From Allochromatium vinosum DSM 180 (GTDB lineage: Bacteria; Pseudomonadota; Gammaproteobacteria; Chromatiales; Chromatiaceae), in contig NC_013851.1 in assembly GCF_000025485.1 (NCBI RefSeq), positions 673,001 through 737,000 of the forward strand: 64,000 nucleotides of DNA. The letters are read 5' to 3'. Numbering within the stretch: position 1 is the stretch's first letter; every line of letters starts with the position of its first letter. Positions 36,296-45,081 of this stretch are shown piece by piece. The translations under genes and the position numbers were made by a program. The notes under the pieces were generated by a model. The model did not search any database and was not told where the DNA came from. It worked only from the letters and a program-made list of their open reading frames with translations.

Positions 36296-37506
36296 AGGTG
36301 CTGGTTCTGAACTCGGGCAGTTCCTCGATCAAATATCAGCTCTTCCGCGTCCAGGACTGGCAGGCGCTGGCGTCGGGGCTGGTCGCGCGCATCGGCGAGC
36401 CGGAGGGCGAGGTCAAACTCAACTGGCTCGACAGCGATGAGGTGTCGCATTCCAGCCAGGAATCGCTGCCGATCTCGAGCCATGAGCAGGGCATCGATTA
36501 CATCATCCGTGCGCTGCGTGACAGCGGGGTGCTGGTCGAGGTCGGCGAACTGGCGGCCATCGGGCATCGCGTCGTCCATGGCGGCGTGCGTTTCAAGCAG
36601 CCGGCGCGTATCGACGACTCGGTGATCGAGGCCATCCGCGAGGTCGTCCCGCTCGCCCCGCTGCACAATCCCGGTCATCTGGCCGGCATCGAGGCGGCCT
36701 GCTCGCACTTTCCGGGGGTACCCTCGGTCGCCGTCTTCGACACGGCCTTTCATCAGACCATGCCGCCGGCGGCTTATCGCTATGCCATCCCCGAGGCGCT
36801 CTATACCGAGCATCGCATCCGCCGTTACGGCTTCCACGGCACCTCGCATCACTATGTCGCCAAGCGTGCCGCCGAACTGCTCGGCAAACCGCTCGATCAG
36901 TGCAACCTGATCTCCCTGCATCTGGGCAATGGCGCGAGCGCCACGGCGATCCGCGCCGGGCAGTGCGTCGACACCTCCATGGGCCTGACCCCGCTCGAAG
37001 GGCTGGTCATGGGCACGCGCAGCGGCGACATCGATCCGGCGGTCGTCATCTATCTGTGCAAGCATCTGGGTCTGGACGCCGACGGACTCGACCGGCTGCT
37101 CAACCGTCAGAGCGGACTGCTGGGACTGTGCGGCGTCAACGACATGCGCGAGATCGACCAGCTGGCCGCCGCCGGCGACGAGCGCGCCGAGCTGGCCATC
37201 GCCATCACCACCCACAGGCTCAAGAAATATATCGGCGCCTATTACGCCGAGCTGGGCCGGGTCGATGCCCTCGTTTTCACCGGCGGTATCGGCGAGAACG
37301 CCGCCGAGATCCGCCGCCGTGCCTGCGAAGGGCTGGAGCGGCTGGGCATCCGGCTCGACACCGAGCTCAACGCGTCGCGCGCCCAGCGTGGCGAGCGCTG
37401 CATCAGTCTGCCCGAGTCTGAGGTCCGGGTGCTGGTCGTCCCGACCAACGAAGAGCTGGAGATCGCCCAGCAGGCGCTGCGGACGGTTGCGGACATCGAC
37501 CGATGA
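36292..37506 (+). CDS. ackA: Acetate kinase
   Basis: A 404-residue enzyme of the acetate and sugar kinase/Hsp70 fold. It shows MKVLVLNSGSSSIKYQLF (phosphate 1 motif), HRVVHGG, FDTAFHQTMP (acetate and catalytic Asp region), RRYGFHGTSHHYV, LHLGNGASATAI and FTGGIGENAAEIR. It makes ATP and acetate from acetyl phosphate and ADP. The start ATG at 36292 overlaps the pta stop. Length is normal. The next gene starts 80 bases later and is unrelated. Confidence 0.97.
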   Translation: MKVLVLNSGSSSIKYQLFRVQDWQALASGLVARIGEPEGEVKLNWLDSDEVSHSSQESLPISSHEQGIDYIIRALRDSGVLVEVGELAAIGHRVVHGGVRFKQPARIDDSVIEAIREVVPLAPLHNPGHLAGIEAACSHFPGVPSVAVFDTAFHQTMPPAAYRYAIPEALYTEHRIRRYGFHGTSHHYVAKRAAELLGKPLDQCNLISLHLGNGASATAIRAGQCVDTSMGLTPLEGLVMGTRSGDIDPAVVIYLCKHLGLDADGLDRLLNRQSGLLGLCGVNDMREIDQLAAAGDERAELAIAITTHRLKKYIGAYYAELGRVDALVFTGGIGENAAEIRRRACEGLERLGIRLDTELNASRAQRGERCISLPESEVRVLVVPTNEELEIAQQALRTVADIDR

Positions 37507-37586
37507 CCGCGCGCCGGACGTGCCGTGCTGGGATCAGCCACGCCAGTACGCGATAATCGCCGGATCAAACCATACAGGAGACGACG

Positions 37587-39413
37587 ATGTCCGAACCCAG
37601 CCCCCCTCAGTCCGGTAGTCAATCCTTCTGGAAGCTGATCGCCTTTGCCCTGATGTTCGCCCTGGTCGGCGTCTACATCCTCTACAACTGGTACGACGAC
37701 AGACTCAAGGCTCAGATCTCTGAAAAAGATGGGCTCATCGTGCAACTGAGCGATCGAGTCAAGGAGACCGAGGCACGGCGTCTGGCCGCCGAGGAGGGCT
37801 GGAATGCCAGTCGCGCCGAGATCGACGCGCTCAAGGAGCGGTTCGAGTCCGAAAAGCAGGATCTGAACGACCAGATCCGCATGCTCGAGGAGATCAAGGT
37901 CGGCCTGGGGCAGGACATGGAGGGCATCAAGGCCGCACACGCGGCGGTGCTGGCCGATGAGCGTCAAAAGACCGCCCAGGCCGTGGCCGAGCAGGAGCGT
38001 CTGGCGGCGGCGCGCGACGAGGTCCAGGCACGGCTGGAGACCGAACGCGACAAGGTCCAGGCGCTGAAGGCCGATCTGGGCCGGGTCAACGTGGCCATCG
38101 CCGAGGCCGCGACCAGTCATCAGCAGCGGATCGCCGAGCTGGAGCGCCATCTCAATGAGCGCGTGTCCCTGGCACGCACGACGCCGGAGGACGCCGAACT
38201 GCTCAGGACTGTCCAGGAGCTGGGTCTGCTGGGCACGCCCGAGGGCCGCACCGCCGAGGCTCAGGCGCTCGCCGACGAACTGGCCACGGCCAAGGCCGAG
38301 TTCGAGACGCTCTACAAGGAGCACGAAGCCGTGCGCACGCGTCTGGCCGAGTCCCAGACGGCGTTGCAGAAGGTCCGCATGGATCTCGAGCTGAGCCACC
38401 GCGATGCCGCTCAGGCCGGACAGGCGCGTGAGGCACTGGGCAGGGTTGCGGCAATCGAGGCTGATCTGAACGCCGAGCGCGAGGCGCGCGCCGCCCTGCA
38501 ACAGCAGTACGACGACGCCATCGCCGCGCATGAGGCCGCGCTGGCCGAGCGCGACCAGCGCCTGACCGAGCTGCAAACGGTGCTGGAGACAGCGCGTGCC
38601 GAAGCCGGTGACGAGGCGCGGAAGACCGAACGGCTCGCCGCCGCCGAGTCGCGCATCCAGGAGCTGGAGTCCAGCCTGGAGACGGTACGCGCCGAGGCCG
38701 AGGAGGCCCGGACGACTTTGAACGCGGCGCTGGAGCAGGCACGCGCTCGACTGGCTGAACTGCAACAGGCGGCCGAGACGACGGCTCAGGACGAAAACCA
38801 GGCCTTGACCGAGGCGACGGCGCGCATCGCCGCGCTCGAAGCCGAGCTGGAGCAGGCGCGTGCCCAGGATGGGGACGCTGAGGCGCTGAGCGCGGCTCAG
38901 GCACGGATCGACGCGCTCGAAGCCGAGCTGGAGACAGCGCGCCAGTCGGTTCAGCCCGAAGCGCCGTCAGCCGATCAGAGCGAGGCCGCCGCCGAGCTGG
39001 CTCGTCTGCGCGCATTGCAGACCCGTTTCGCCCAGCTCAACGGCACCTTCACCGAGCGCGGACTCCTCCTGAGTCTCGCCGAGTCCGAGCTGAGCTTCCC
39101 CACCGGCCGGGCGACCCTGCCGACCGGCGAGCTGGCGAGTCTGGAGCGTATCGCCGAGCTGCTGAAGGCGCATCCCGAGCTGACCGCGCGTATCGAGGGC
39201 CATACCGACAGCCTCGGTAGCGCGGCGCTCAACCAGAGCCTGTCGCTCCAGCGCGCCGAGGCCGTGCGTCAGGCGCTCGTCGAGCGCGGTGTGGACGGCG
39301 GGCGTCTGAGTGCAGAAGGACTCGGGCCGACGCGCCCGATCGCCGACAACGCGACCGCCGAGGGACGCGGCAAGAACCGCCGTGTCGAGGTCTATATTCT
39401 CGACCGCGACTGA
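37587..39413 (+). CDS. Inner-membrane coiled-coil protein with OmpA-like peptidoglycan-binding domain
   Basis: A 608-residue protein with one membrane helix at about 15-34 and no cleavage site, so it is anchored in the inner membrane. About 450 residues of heptad-rich coiled coil follow (E, A, L, R, Q), with recurring short blocks such as ARI-x-ALEAELE-x-AR at about 410-455. The C-terminal OmpA domain at about 490-605 has EGHTDSLGS with the Asp, and GRGKNRRVEV with the Arg, that bind diaminopimelate. The coiled coil could span a good part of the periplasm and tie the inner membrane to peptidoglycan. Similar architecture occurs in MotB-like and envelope-spacing proteins, but there is no MotB proton Asp in the helix. 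AGGAGAC sits eight bases before the ATG. Confidence 0.8.
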   Translation: MSEPSPPQSGSQSFWKLIAFALMFALVGVYILYNWYDDRLKAQISEKDGLIVQLSDRVKETEARRLAAEEGWNASRAEIDALKERFESEKQDLNDQIRMLEEIKVGLGQDMEGIKAAHAAVLADERQKTAQAVAEQERLAAARDEVQARLETERDKVQALKADLGRVNVAIAEAATSHQQRIAELERHLNERVSLARTTPEDAELLRTVQELGLLGTPEGRTAEAQALADELATAKAEFETLYKEHEAVRTRLAESQTALQKVRMDLELSHRDAAQAGQAREALGRVAAIEADLNAEREARAALQQQYDDAIAAHEAALAERDQRLTELQTVLETARAEAGDEARKTERLAAAESRIQELESSLETVRAEAEEARTTLNAALEQARARLAELQQAAETTAQDENQALTEATARIAALEAELEQARAQDGDAEALSAAQARIDALEAELETARQSVQPEAPSADQSEAAAELARLRALQTRFAQLNGTFTERGLLLSLAESELSFPTGRATLPTGELASLERIAELLKAHPELTARIEGHTDSLGSAALNQSLSLQRAEAVRQALVERGVDGGRLSAEGLGPTRPIADNATAEGRGKNRRVEVYILDRD

Positions 39414-39421
39414 TGCCGTCG

Positions 39422-39447
39422 GCGCGGATTCGAGCTAGAATCCGCGC
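39422..39447 (+). terminator. Terminator-like hairpin after the OmpA-domain gene
   Basis: GCGCGGATTC, loop GAGCTA, GAATCCGCGC: a perfect ten-base stem starting 9 bases after the stop codon and followed by GATTCCGTTTTCC. The T run is short, so termination may be partial. Confidence 0.6.
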
Positions 39448-39471
39448 GATTCCGTTTTCCGTCCTCCCATG

Positions 39472-39506
39472 ACCAGCGGCTCGTTGCTTTGGCGCGAGCC
39501 GCTGGT
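39472..39506 (+). promoter_or_regulatory. Second large hairpin upstream of opgG
   Basis: ACCAGCGGCTCG, 11-base loop, CGAGCCGCTGGT: a perfect twelve-base stem that ends 84 bases before the opgG ATG. It lies 24 bases after the first hairpin. With no T run it is more like a leader structure or regulator target than a terminator. Control of opgGH by medium osmolarity is known in enterobacteria; a link to this structure is speculative. Confidence 0.45.
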
Positions 39507-39590
39507 GCTTGCGCGTCTGGACCGGGTGCCACGGATTCGGCCATCATCACAGGCACTTTTGGCGTTCAATCACACTCCATCGAGAACATC

Positions 39591-41156
39591 ATGACGCTCG
39601 CTCGACTGTTCGGAATCCTGGTTATTGGATCGACGTTGGTTTCTGGCATACCACTGCGGGCGGACGACACCCCGGGTCTGGTCGAGCCGGCGCCGAGCGA
39701 GGGCGCTCCCGGCGCCTTCACCTTCGCCGCCGTGGTCCGGCGCGCCCAGGAACTGGCGACCACTGATTACCAGCCCGACCGCCCGGCGCTCCCGGACTAT
39801 CTCGCCGATCTGGACTACGACCAATATCGCGATATCCGTTTCGACCGCGACGAGAGTCTGTGGAAGGCCGAGGGGCTGCCATTCCAGATGCAGTTCTTTC
39901 CGCGCGGTTTCCTGTTCAAGGACCGGGTGACGGTCAACGTCGTCGAGGAGGGCGTCTCGCAGGTCGTACCCTTCCAGCACGATCTCTTCGACTATGGCCG
40001 CAATCAGGTTCCCGAGGAGATGCCGGCGGATCTCGGTTTCGCCGGGTTGCGTCTGCTCTATCCGGTCAACCGAGACGACATGTTCGATGAGGTGGTGGTC
40101 TTTCTGGGCGCGAGCTATTTTCGCGGTGTCTCCAAGGGCCTGAACTACGGCATCACGGCACGCGGGCTGGCGATCGACACCGGGCTTCCGACTCAGGAGG
40201 AATTCCCGATCTTCCGTGAGTTCTGGGTGTTCAAGCCCGCACCCGATGCGGTCGACATCACGGTGTTCGCCCTGCTCGACAGCGAGAGCGTCACGGGCGC
40301 CTACAGCTTCGTGATCCGTCCGGGCATCGAGACGGTGATGGACGTCAAGGCGCGGCTGTTCATGCGTCAGTCGGTCCAGAAGCTCGGGATCGCGCCGCTG
40401 ACGAGCATGTTCCTCCATGGCGAGAACACCGACCGTTTCATGGATGATTTCCGGCCCGAGGTCCACGACTCCGACGGTCTGCTGGTCGTGAACGGCACCG
40501 GCGAGCGCATCTGGCGTCCGCTGACCAATCCGCTCGGTCTGCGCGTGAGCGGTTTCGTCGCCGAGAACCCCCGGTCCTTCGGGCTGTTCCAGCGCGATCG
40601 CACCTTCGGTCATTACGAAGACCTGGAGGCGCACTATCAGAACCGCCCGAGTGCGCTCGTCGAGCCGATCGGCGACTGGGGCCGGGGTACGGTCGAACTG
40701 GTCGAGATCCCGAGTGATGCCGAGCGTTACGACAACATCGTCGCCTACTGGATGCCTGAGCGCAAACCCGAGCCGGGCGATGAGCTGAAGCTCGAATACC
40801 GCCTGCGTTTCGGTCTGGACCCCGAGGCCGGTCTGCTGGGCGGGCGCGCGGTTTCGACCCGTATCGGCGCTGCCGGCGCCGATGTCCCGGACTCCAGTCG
40901 GCGCAAGTTCGTGGTCGACTTCGCCGGCCAGTCCCTGGCCCAGATGTCGCCCGAGACCGAGGTCGAGGCCGTAGTCACCAGCACCTCGGGCGAGCTGTCC
41001 CAGCCGGTCGTGCAGTGGAATCCCAACACCCAGGGCTGGAGGCTGTTTTTCGAACTGAGACCGGATGGCCGCGAGCCGGCGGATCTGCGTGCCTTCCTGC
41101 GTCAAGGCCATGACGTGCTCAGCGAGACCTGGAGCTACAGATGGGTTCAGGAGTGA
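39591..41156 (+). CDS. opgG: Periplasmic glucan biosynthesis protein OpgG (MdoG)
   Basis: A 521-residue periplasmic protein needed for osmoregulated periplasmic glucan. The signal peptide is in residues 1-25, ending near PLRA/DD. The body is the MdoG fold: FTFAAVVRRAQELA, LDYDQYRDIRFD, LPFQMQFFPRGFLFKDRV, FLGASYFRGVSKGLNYGITARGLAID and FRPEVHDSDGL, all family signatures. The C-terminal Ig-like domain is at about 395-520. The family is now grouped with GH186 enzymes that act on beta-1,2-glucan. The next gene overlaps its end by 16 bases, followed by opgH. The chosen ATG gives a proper signal peptide; the open frame extends upstream without one. Confidence 0.95.
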   Translation: MTLARLFGILVIGSTLVSGIPLRADDTPGLVEPAPSEGAPGAFTFAAVVRRAQELATTDYQPDRPALPDYLADLDYDQYRDIRFDRDESLWKAEGLPFQMQFFPRGFLFKDRVTVNVVEEGVSQVVPFQHDLFDYGRNQVPEEMPADLGFAGLRLLYPVNRDDMFDEVVVFLGASYFRGVSKGLNYGITARGLAIDTGLPTQEEFPIFREFWVFKPAPDAVDITVFALLDSESVTGAYSFVIRPGIETVMDVKARLFMRQSVQKLGIAPLTSMFLHGENTDRFMDDFRPEVHDSDGLLVVNGTGERIWRPLTNPLGLRVSGFVAENPRSFGLFQRDRTFGHYEDLEAHYQNRPSALVEPIGDWGRGTVELVEIPSDAERYDNIVAYWMPERKPEPGDELKLEYRLRFGLDPEAGLLGGRAVSTRIGAAGADVPDSSRRKFVVDFAGQSLAQMSPETEVEAVVTSTSGELSQPVVQWNPNTQGWRLFFELRPDGREPADLRAFLRQGHDVLSETWSYRWVQE

Positions 41157-41698
41157 TCGACCGGCTCGACGTACTCGACGCGCCCGCGCCGGCCTCCTGG
41201 TCCACCCCCGAGGACCATGCGGTGGTCGATCGGCGTGTGCGGCTCTATCTCAATGCTCTGGGCGTGCAGGATCCGCACGAGACCGAGGTGCTGGTGCGCC
41301 GCGTGATCGAGCGGGTCGAGTTCCGGGCCACGCTCGGTCAACTGGGCGAGCCGCTGGAGGTCGCGATCGAGGAGACGCACCGGCTGCTCGATCGCTGGCT
41401 GATCGCCGAACTGGGGCTGGACGCCGAGCCGGACCAGCTCTCGGCGGCCCGCGCCGCCGTGCTCGGCGGTCATCTGCCGGGCTGGACGCGGCGTTGGGCC
41501 GGTCTGAGCGAGGTGTCGCTGGCTGAATCCATCCGGGCGGTCCGCTTCCAGGCGGTCCCCGAACGCGCGCCTCTGAATATGGAACCCAATCCCATTCGGC
41601 TCTGTTGCCATCGCCTGATGCGGCGTCTGCTGGCCAGAGTCGGGCGTTGGTTGGGGATTTCGGGACGGCGCCATGCTGTGCCGGAGGTTCACCCATGA
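41141..41698 (+). CDS. Unknown protein between opgG and opgH
   Basis: A 185-residue soluble protein that I do not recognise. It overlaps opgG by 16 bases and opgH by ATGA, so it is coupled to both, which argues that it is real and works with them. It is helical, rich in L, E, R and V, with no signal peptide and no membrane helix. The C-terminal 40 residues are basic with two adjacent Cys (RLCCHRLMRRLLARVGRWLG), perhaps an amphipathic membrane-binding helix. Because OpgH works in the inner membrane, a cytoplasmic accessory to glucan polymerisation is a reasonable guess. No catalytic motif is visible. Confidence 0.75.
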   Translation: MGSGVIDRLDVLDAPAPASWSTPEDHAVVDRRVRLYLNALGVQDPHETEVLVRRVIERVEFRATLGQLGEPLEVAIEETHRLLDRWLIAELGLDAEPDQLSAARAAVLGGHLPGWTRRWAGLSEVSLAESIRAVRFQAVPERAPLNMEPNPIRLCCHRLMRRLLARVGRWLGISGRRHAVPEVHP

Positions 41699-43770
41699 AC
41701 CGCTACGGCGTCTCGACCTTTGCGGCCCGCTATCTACCGCGTCCGCTCTATTTCACGCTGGTTCTGCTCACCACCGTCTTCTGCCTGTCGCTGCTGTCGT
41801 CGGCGATCCAGGACGGCGGACTCTCGACGCTCGAAATCGTGCTGCTGATCCTCTATACCATCCTGATGTTGTGGATCAGCGCCTCGTTCTGGACGGCGGC
41901 CATCGGTTTCATGGTGCTGGCGTTGCAGGGACGCTGGGGCGAGCGCGCGGCGCCCGAGCCGGCCGCATCCGCCGAGACCGGCGCCTTCAAGACCGCGCTG
42001 GTGATGCCGGTGTACAACGAAGACCCGGAGCGGGTCTTCGCCGGACTGCGCGCCATGTTCGACTCGCTGGTCGCGACCGGACACTCCGACGGGTTCGAGT
42101 TCTTCGTCCTGAGCGACACGCGCGAGCCGGACATCTGGCTCCAGGAAGAACAGCACTGGCGGCGCTGGTCCGAGGAGCTCGGCGATCGGGTGCCGCTCTT
42201 TTACCGCAATCGGGTCGAGAACACCGCGCGCAAGAGCGGCAATCTGGCCGATTTCTGCCGCGACTGGGGCGGTCGCTATCGCTACATGATCGTGCTGGAC
42301 GCCGACAGCATCATGAGCGGCGAGACCCTGGTCGAGATGGTGCGCCGCATGGAGGCCGATCGACGACTCGCCTTGATCCAGGTGCCGCCGGTGCCGGTCA
42401 ACCGCTCGTCCTTCTTCGCACGCATGCTCCAGTTCGCCGGCAGTCTCTATGGACGGCTGTTCGTCGCCGGGCTTGCGTTCTGGCAACGCGACACGGCGAA
42501 TTTCTGGGGCCACAACGCCATCATCCGGGTGCGTCCCTTCGCCGATCACTGCGGTCTGCCCAAGCTGCCGGGACGCGAACCCTTCGGCGGCGACATCCTC
42601 AGTCATGACTTCGTCGAGGCGGCGCTGCTGGCGCGCGCGGGCTGGAAGGTGCGGCTCGCACCCGATCTCGGCGGCAGTTACGAGGAGATCCCGCCGACCC
42701 TGATCGACTACGCCAAGCGCGACCGGCGCTGGTGTCAGGGCAATCTGCAACATGCGCGGCTGATCCTGGCGCAGGGCTTCAAGCCGCTGAGCCGGCTGCA
42801 TTTCGCCATGGGCGTCATGTCCTATGCCGCCTCGCCGCTGTGGCTTCTGTTCCTGATCGCGACCGGGGCCGAAGCCTATTTCAAGAGTCTGCAACAGACG
42901 GTGTATTTCTTCGGCTACAACGTCATGCCGATCTGGCCCGAGTCCTATGTGGTCGAGATGACCACGGTGCTGTGGGTGACGCTCGTGCTGCTGTTTCTGC
43001 CCAAGATCCTGGCGCTGGTTCTGCTGGCGCTCGATCGCGACGAGGCGCAGCGTTTCGGCGGTCTGCTCAAGGCGAGTCTCAGCGTGCTGATCGAGAGTCT
43101 GCTGTCGGTGCTGCTCGCGCCCGTGCTGATGCTGTTCCAGAGCAAGTTCGTGGCGGCGATCCTGTTGCGCACCAGCGTCGGCTGGCCGGCTCAGCAGCGT
43201 GGCGATCATCAGACCGGCGTGCTGGAGGCGCTGGGCGCGCATGGCGTCCATACGCTGATCGCGTTCGCGGTCGGCTATGTCGCCTATGTGCATGTGCCGG
43301 ATTTCTTCTGGTGGTTCACGCCGGTGCTCGCGGGGCTGGTGCTCTCGGTTCCGGTCTCCATCCTCACCAGCCGTACCTCGCTCGGATTGCGTTTGAAAGA
43401 GGCCGGACTCTTCCTGACGCCGGCCGAGACCGAGGAGCCGCCGGTGCTGCGTCGGCTGGAGGAACGGCTGGCCGAGTCGTCGCCTCCGATCGAGGCGCCT
43501 GCGGGGGAGCGGGCGTTCTGGACGCGGGCCATGATGAATCCAGGCGTCTACGCCCTGCACGACGCGCTGCTGCACGACGAGCCGCAGACCCGGCGGCGGC
43601 GGCACATCCTCGAAGGTCTGACCCTGCAACTCCAGGACGAGGGTGAGGATTCGCTCAGTCTGCGCGAGCAGCGGGCGTTGCTGTCGCATCGTGACGGGCT
43701 GCATTTGTTGCACACCCGGCTGTGGGCGGCGCCGACGCTGGACGCACCGCCGCCCCTCGCGAACGGATGA
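41695..43770 (+). CDS. opgH: Glucan glucosyltransferase OpgH (MdoH)
   Basis: A 691-residue inner-membrane GT2-family enzyme that builds the linear beta-1,2 backbone of periplasmic glucan from UDP-glucose and moves it to the periplasm. Helices lie at about 17-37 and 48-80. The catalytic domain has MPVYNEDPERVFAGLRAM, the DAD (VLDADSIMSG), the acceptor HD (ILSHDFVEAALL) and the RRWCQGNLQH motif (Q-x-x-R-W). Several more helices follow at about 375-590. The C-terminal cytoplasmic tail ends RLWAAPTLDAPPPLANG. GGAGG precedes the ATG. Its N-terminal cytoplasmic extension is short compared with E. coli OpgH (847 residues), so the nutrient-dependent FtsZ-inhibition region is probably missing. Confidence 0.95.
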   Translation: MNRYGVSTFAARYLPRPLYFTLVLLTTVFCLSLLSSAIQDGGLSTLEIVLLILYTILMLWISASFWTAAIGFMVLALQGRWGERAAPEPAASAETGAFKTALVMPVYNEDPERVFAGLRAMFDSLVATGHSDGFEFFVLSDTREPDIWLQEEQHWRRWSEELGDRVPLFYRNRVENTARKSGNLADFCRDWGGRYRYMIVLDADSIMSGETLVEMVRRMEADRRLALIQVPPVPVNRSSFFARMLQFAGSLYGRLFVAGLAFWQRDTANFWGHNAIIRVRPFADHCGLPKLPGREPFGGDILSHDFVEAALLARAGWKVRLAPDLGGSYEEIPPTLIDYAKRDRRWCQGNLQHARLILAQGFKPLSRLHFAMGVMSYAASPLWLLFLIATGAEAYFKSLQQTVYFFGYNVMPIWPESYVVEMTTVLWVTLVLLFLPKILALVLLALDRDEAQRFGGLLKASLSVLIESLLSVLLAPVLMLFQSKFVAAILLRTSVGWPAQQRGDHQTGVLEALGAHGVHTLIAFAVGYVAYVHVPDFFWWFTPVLAGLVLSVPVSILTSRTSLGLRLKEAGLFLTPAETEEPPVLRRLEERLAESSPPIEAPAGERAFWTRAMMNPGVYALHDALLHDEPQTRRRRHILEGLTLQLQDEGEDSLSLREQRALLSHRDGLHLLHTRLWAAPTLDAPPPLANG

Positions 43771-45079
43771 CCTCGCGATAGAAGCATGCGCTGGTCTTGG
43801 GCCGGCGCGTCCGGTCGCCGGGATCGACCTGATAGAGACCGAAGCGCTTGGAATAGCCCTCGGCCCACTCGAAGTTGTCGAGCAGCGACCAGACGCAGTA
43901 ACCGCGCAGGTCGACGCCCTGTTCGAGCGCTGTCGCGGCGGCCCGGATGTGGGCACGCAGATAGGCGACACGCCTGGGGTCTTCGACCAGCCCGTCGCGT
44001 GGCGGCGGATCGTCGAAGGCCGCGCCGTTCTCAGTGATATAGAGCGGCGGATTGGCGTAGCGGTCGCGCAGCCACAGCAGGGTTTCGGTCAGGCCCTCGG
44101 GATAGACCTCCCAGTCCATGGCCGTCAGTTCGGCGTCCGTCGGCGTGATGCGGATCGCGTCGAGCGGCGGCGCCTCGGGCGCGGCCCGGACCAGACCTCG
44201 CGAATAGTAGTTGACCCCGATGAAATCGCCCGGACAGCGGATCTTTGCCAGGGATTCGGCTGAAAACTCCGGCCAGGCCGGACCGAAGATGTCGGCCAGT
44301 TCCTCTGGATAGCGTCCGAACACGAGCGCATCCAGGAACCAGCGGTTGATGAAGGCGTCGCGCCGCCGGGCGGCCTCCAGATCCGCCGGGGACGGCGAGG
44401 CCGGATGCTGGGGTTCGAGATTGACCGCCAGCCCGATCCGGTGCCGTCCCAGGGCGCGATAGGCGGCGACAGCTTCCGCATGGGCCAGCAGCAGATGGTT
44501 CGCCACGCGCGGCGGCTCGAACAGATCCCGGTGTCCGGGGGCGAGCTGACCGTCCAGATAGCCGGGCACTGTGACCACCCAGGGTTCGTTGAGTGTGATC
44601 CAGAGCGGTACGCGATCGTCCAGGGCTCGAAAGACCGTCCCGGCATACTCGGCGAACCAGTGTGGACTGTCCGGATTGAGCCAGCCGCCGCGCTCGTGCA
44701 GGGCCACGGGCAGATCCCAGTGATAGAGCGTGGCCATCGGCTGGATGCCGTGCTCCAACAGGGCATCGACCAGACGCTCGTAGAAATCCAGTCCGCGGCT
44801 GTTGACCGCGCCCCGCCCCTCGGGCAGCACCCGTCCCCAGGCCAGGCTGAAACGGTAGGCGCTCAGCCCCAGCTCGGCCATGAGCGCCACGTCTTCCAGA
44901 GAGCGATGATAGTGATCGCAGGCTAGATCGCCGGTGTCATGGCCGGCGACCCGCCCCGGTGTGTGCGCGAAACGGTGCCAGATGCTGGGTCCGGCACCAT
45001 CGGCGAGCGGAGACCCCTCGATCTGATAGGCCGAGGTCGCCGCGCCCCAGAGGAAGTCGTCCGGAAAGGGTGCGGCCAT
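43655..45079 (-). CDS. GH1 beta-glucosidase
   Basis: A 474-residue family 1 retaining glycosidase with the acid/base Glu in WITLNEPWVVT and the nucleophile Glu in LYITENGAAFDD. The FLWGAATSAYQIEG start and the DNFEWAEGYSKRFGLYQVD end are both classic. There is no signal peptide, so it acts in the cytoplasm. The ATG at 45079 has GGAGG eight bases upstream and lies two bases after the ABC-gene stop, so the two are one transcript. Its last 38 codons or so lie antisense to the opgH 3' end, and the protein tail after YREVIRSRG looks like read-through with no family counterpart. In this setting it may hydrolyse short beta-glucans to glucose. Confidence 0.93.
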   Translation of the reverse strand: MAAPFPDDFLWGAATSAYQIEGSPLADGAGPSIWHRFAHTPGRVAGHDTGDLACDHYHRSLEDVALMAELGLSAYRFSLAWGRVLPEGRGAVNSRGLDFYERLVDALLEHGIQPMATLYHWDLPVALHERGGWLNPDSPHWFAEYAGTVFRALDDRVPLWITLNEPWVVTVPGYLDGQLAPGHRDLFEPPRVANHLLLAHAEAVAAYRALGRHRIGLAVNLEPQHPASPSPADLEAARRRDAFINRWFLDALVFGRYPEELADIFGPAWPEFSAESLAKIRCPGDFIGVNYYSRGLVRAAPEAPPLDAIRITPTDAELTAMDWEVYPEGLTETLLWLRDRYANPPLYITENGAAFDDPPPRDGLVEDPRRVAYLRAHIRAAATALEQGVDLRGYCVWSLLDNFEWAEGYSKRFGLYQVDPGDRTRRPKTSACFYREVIRSRGAAVRPASAPPTAGCATNAARHDATATPAARAD

Positions 45080-45081
45080 GG

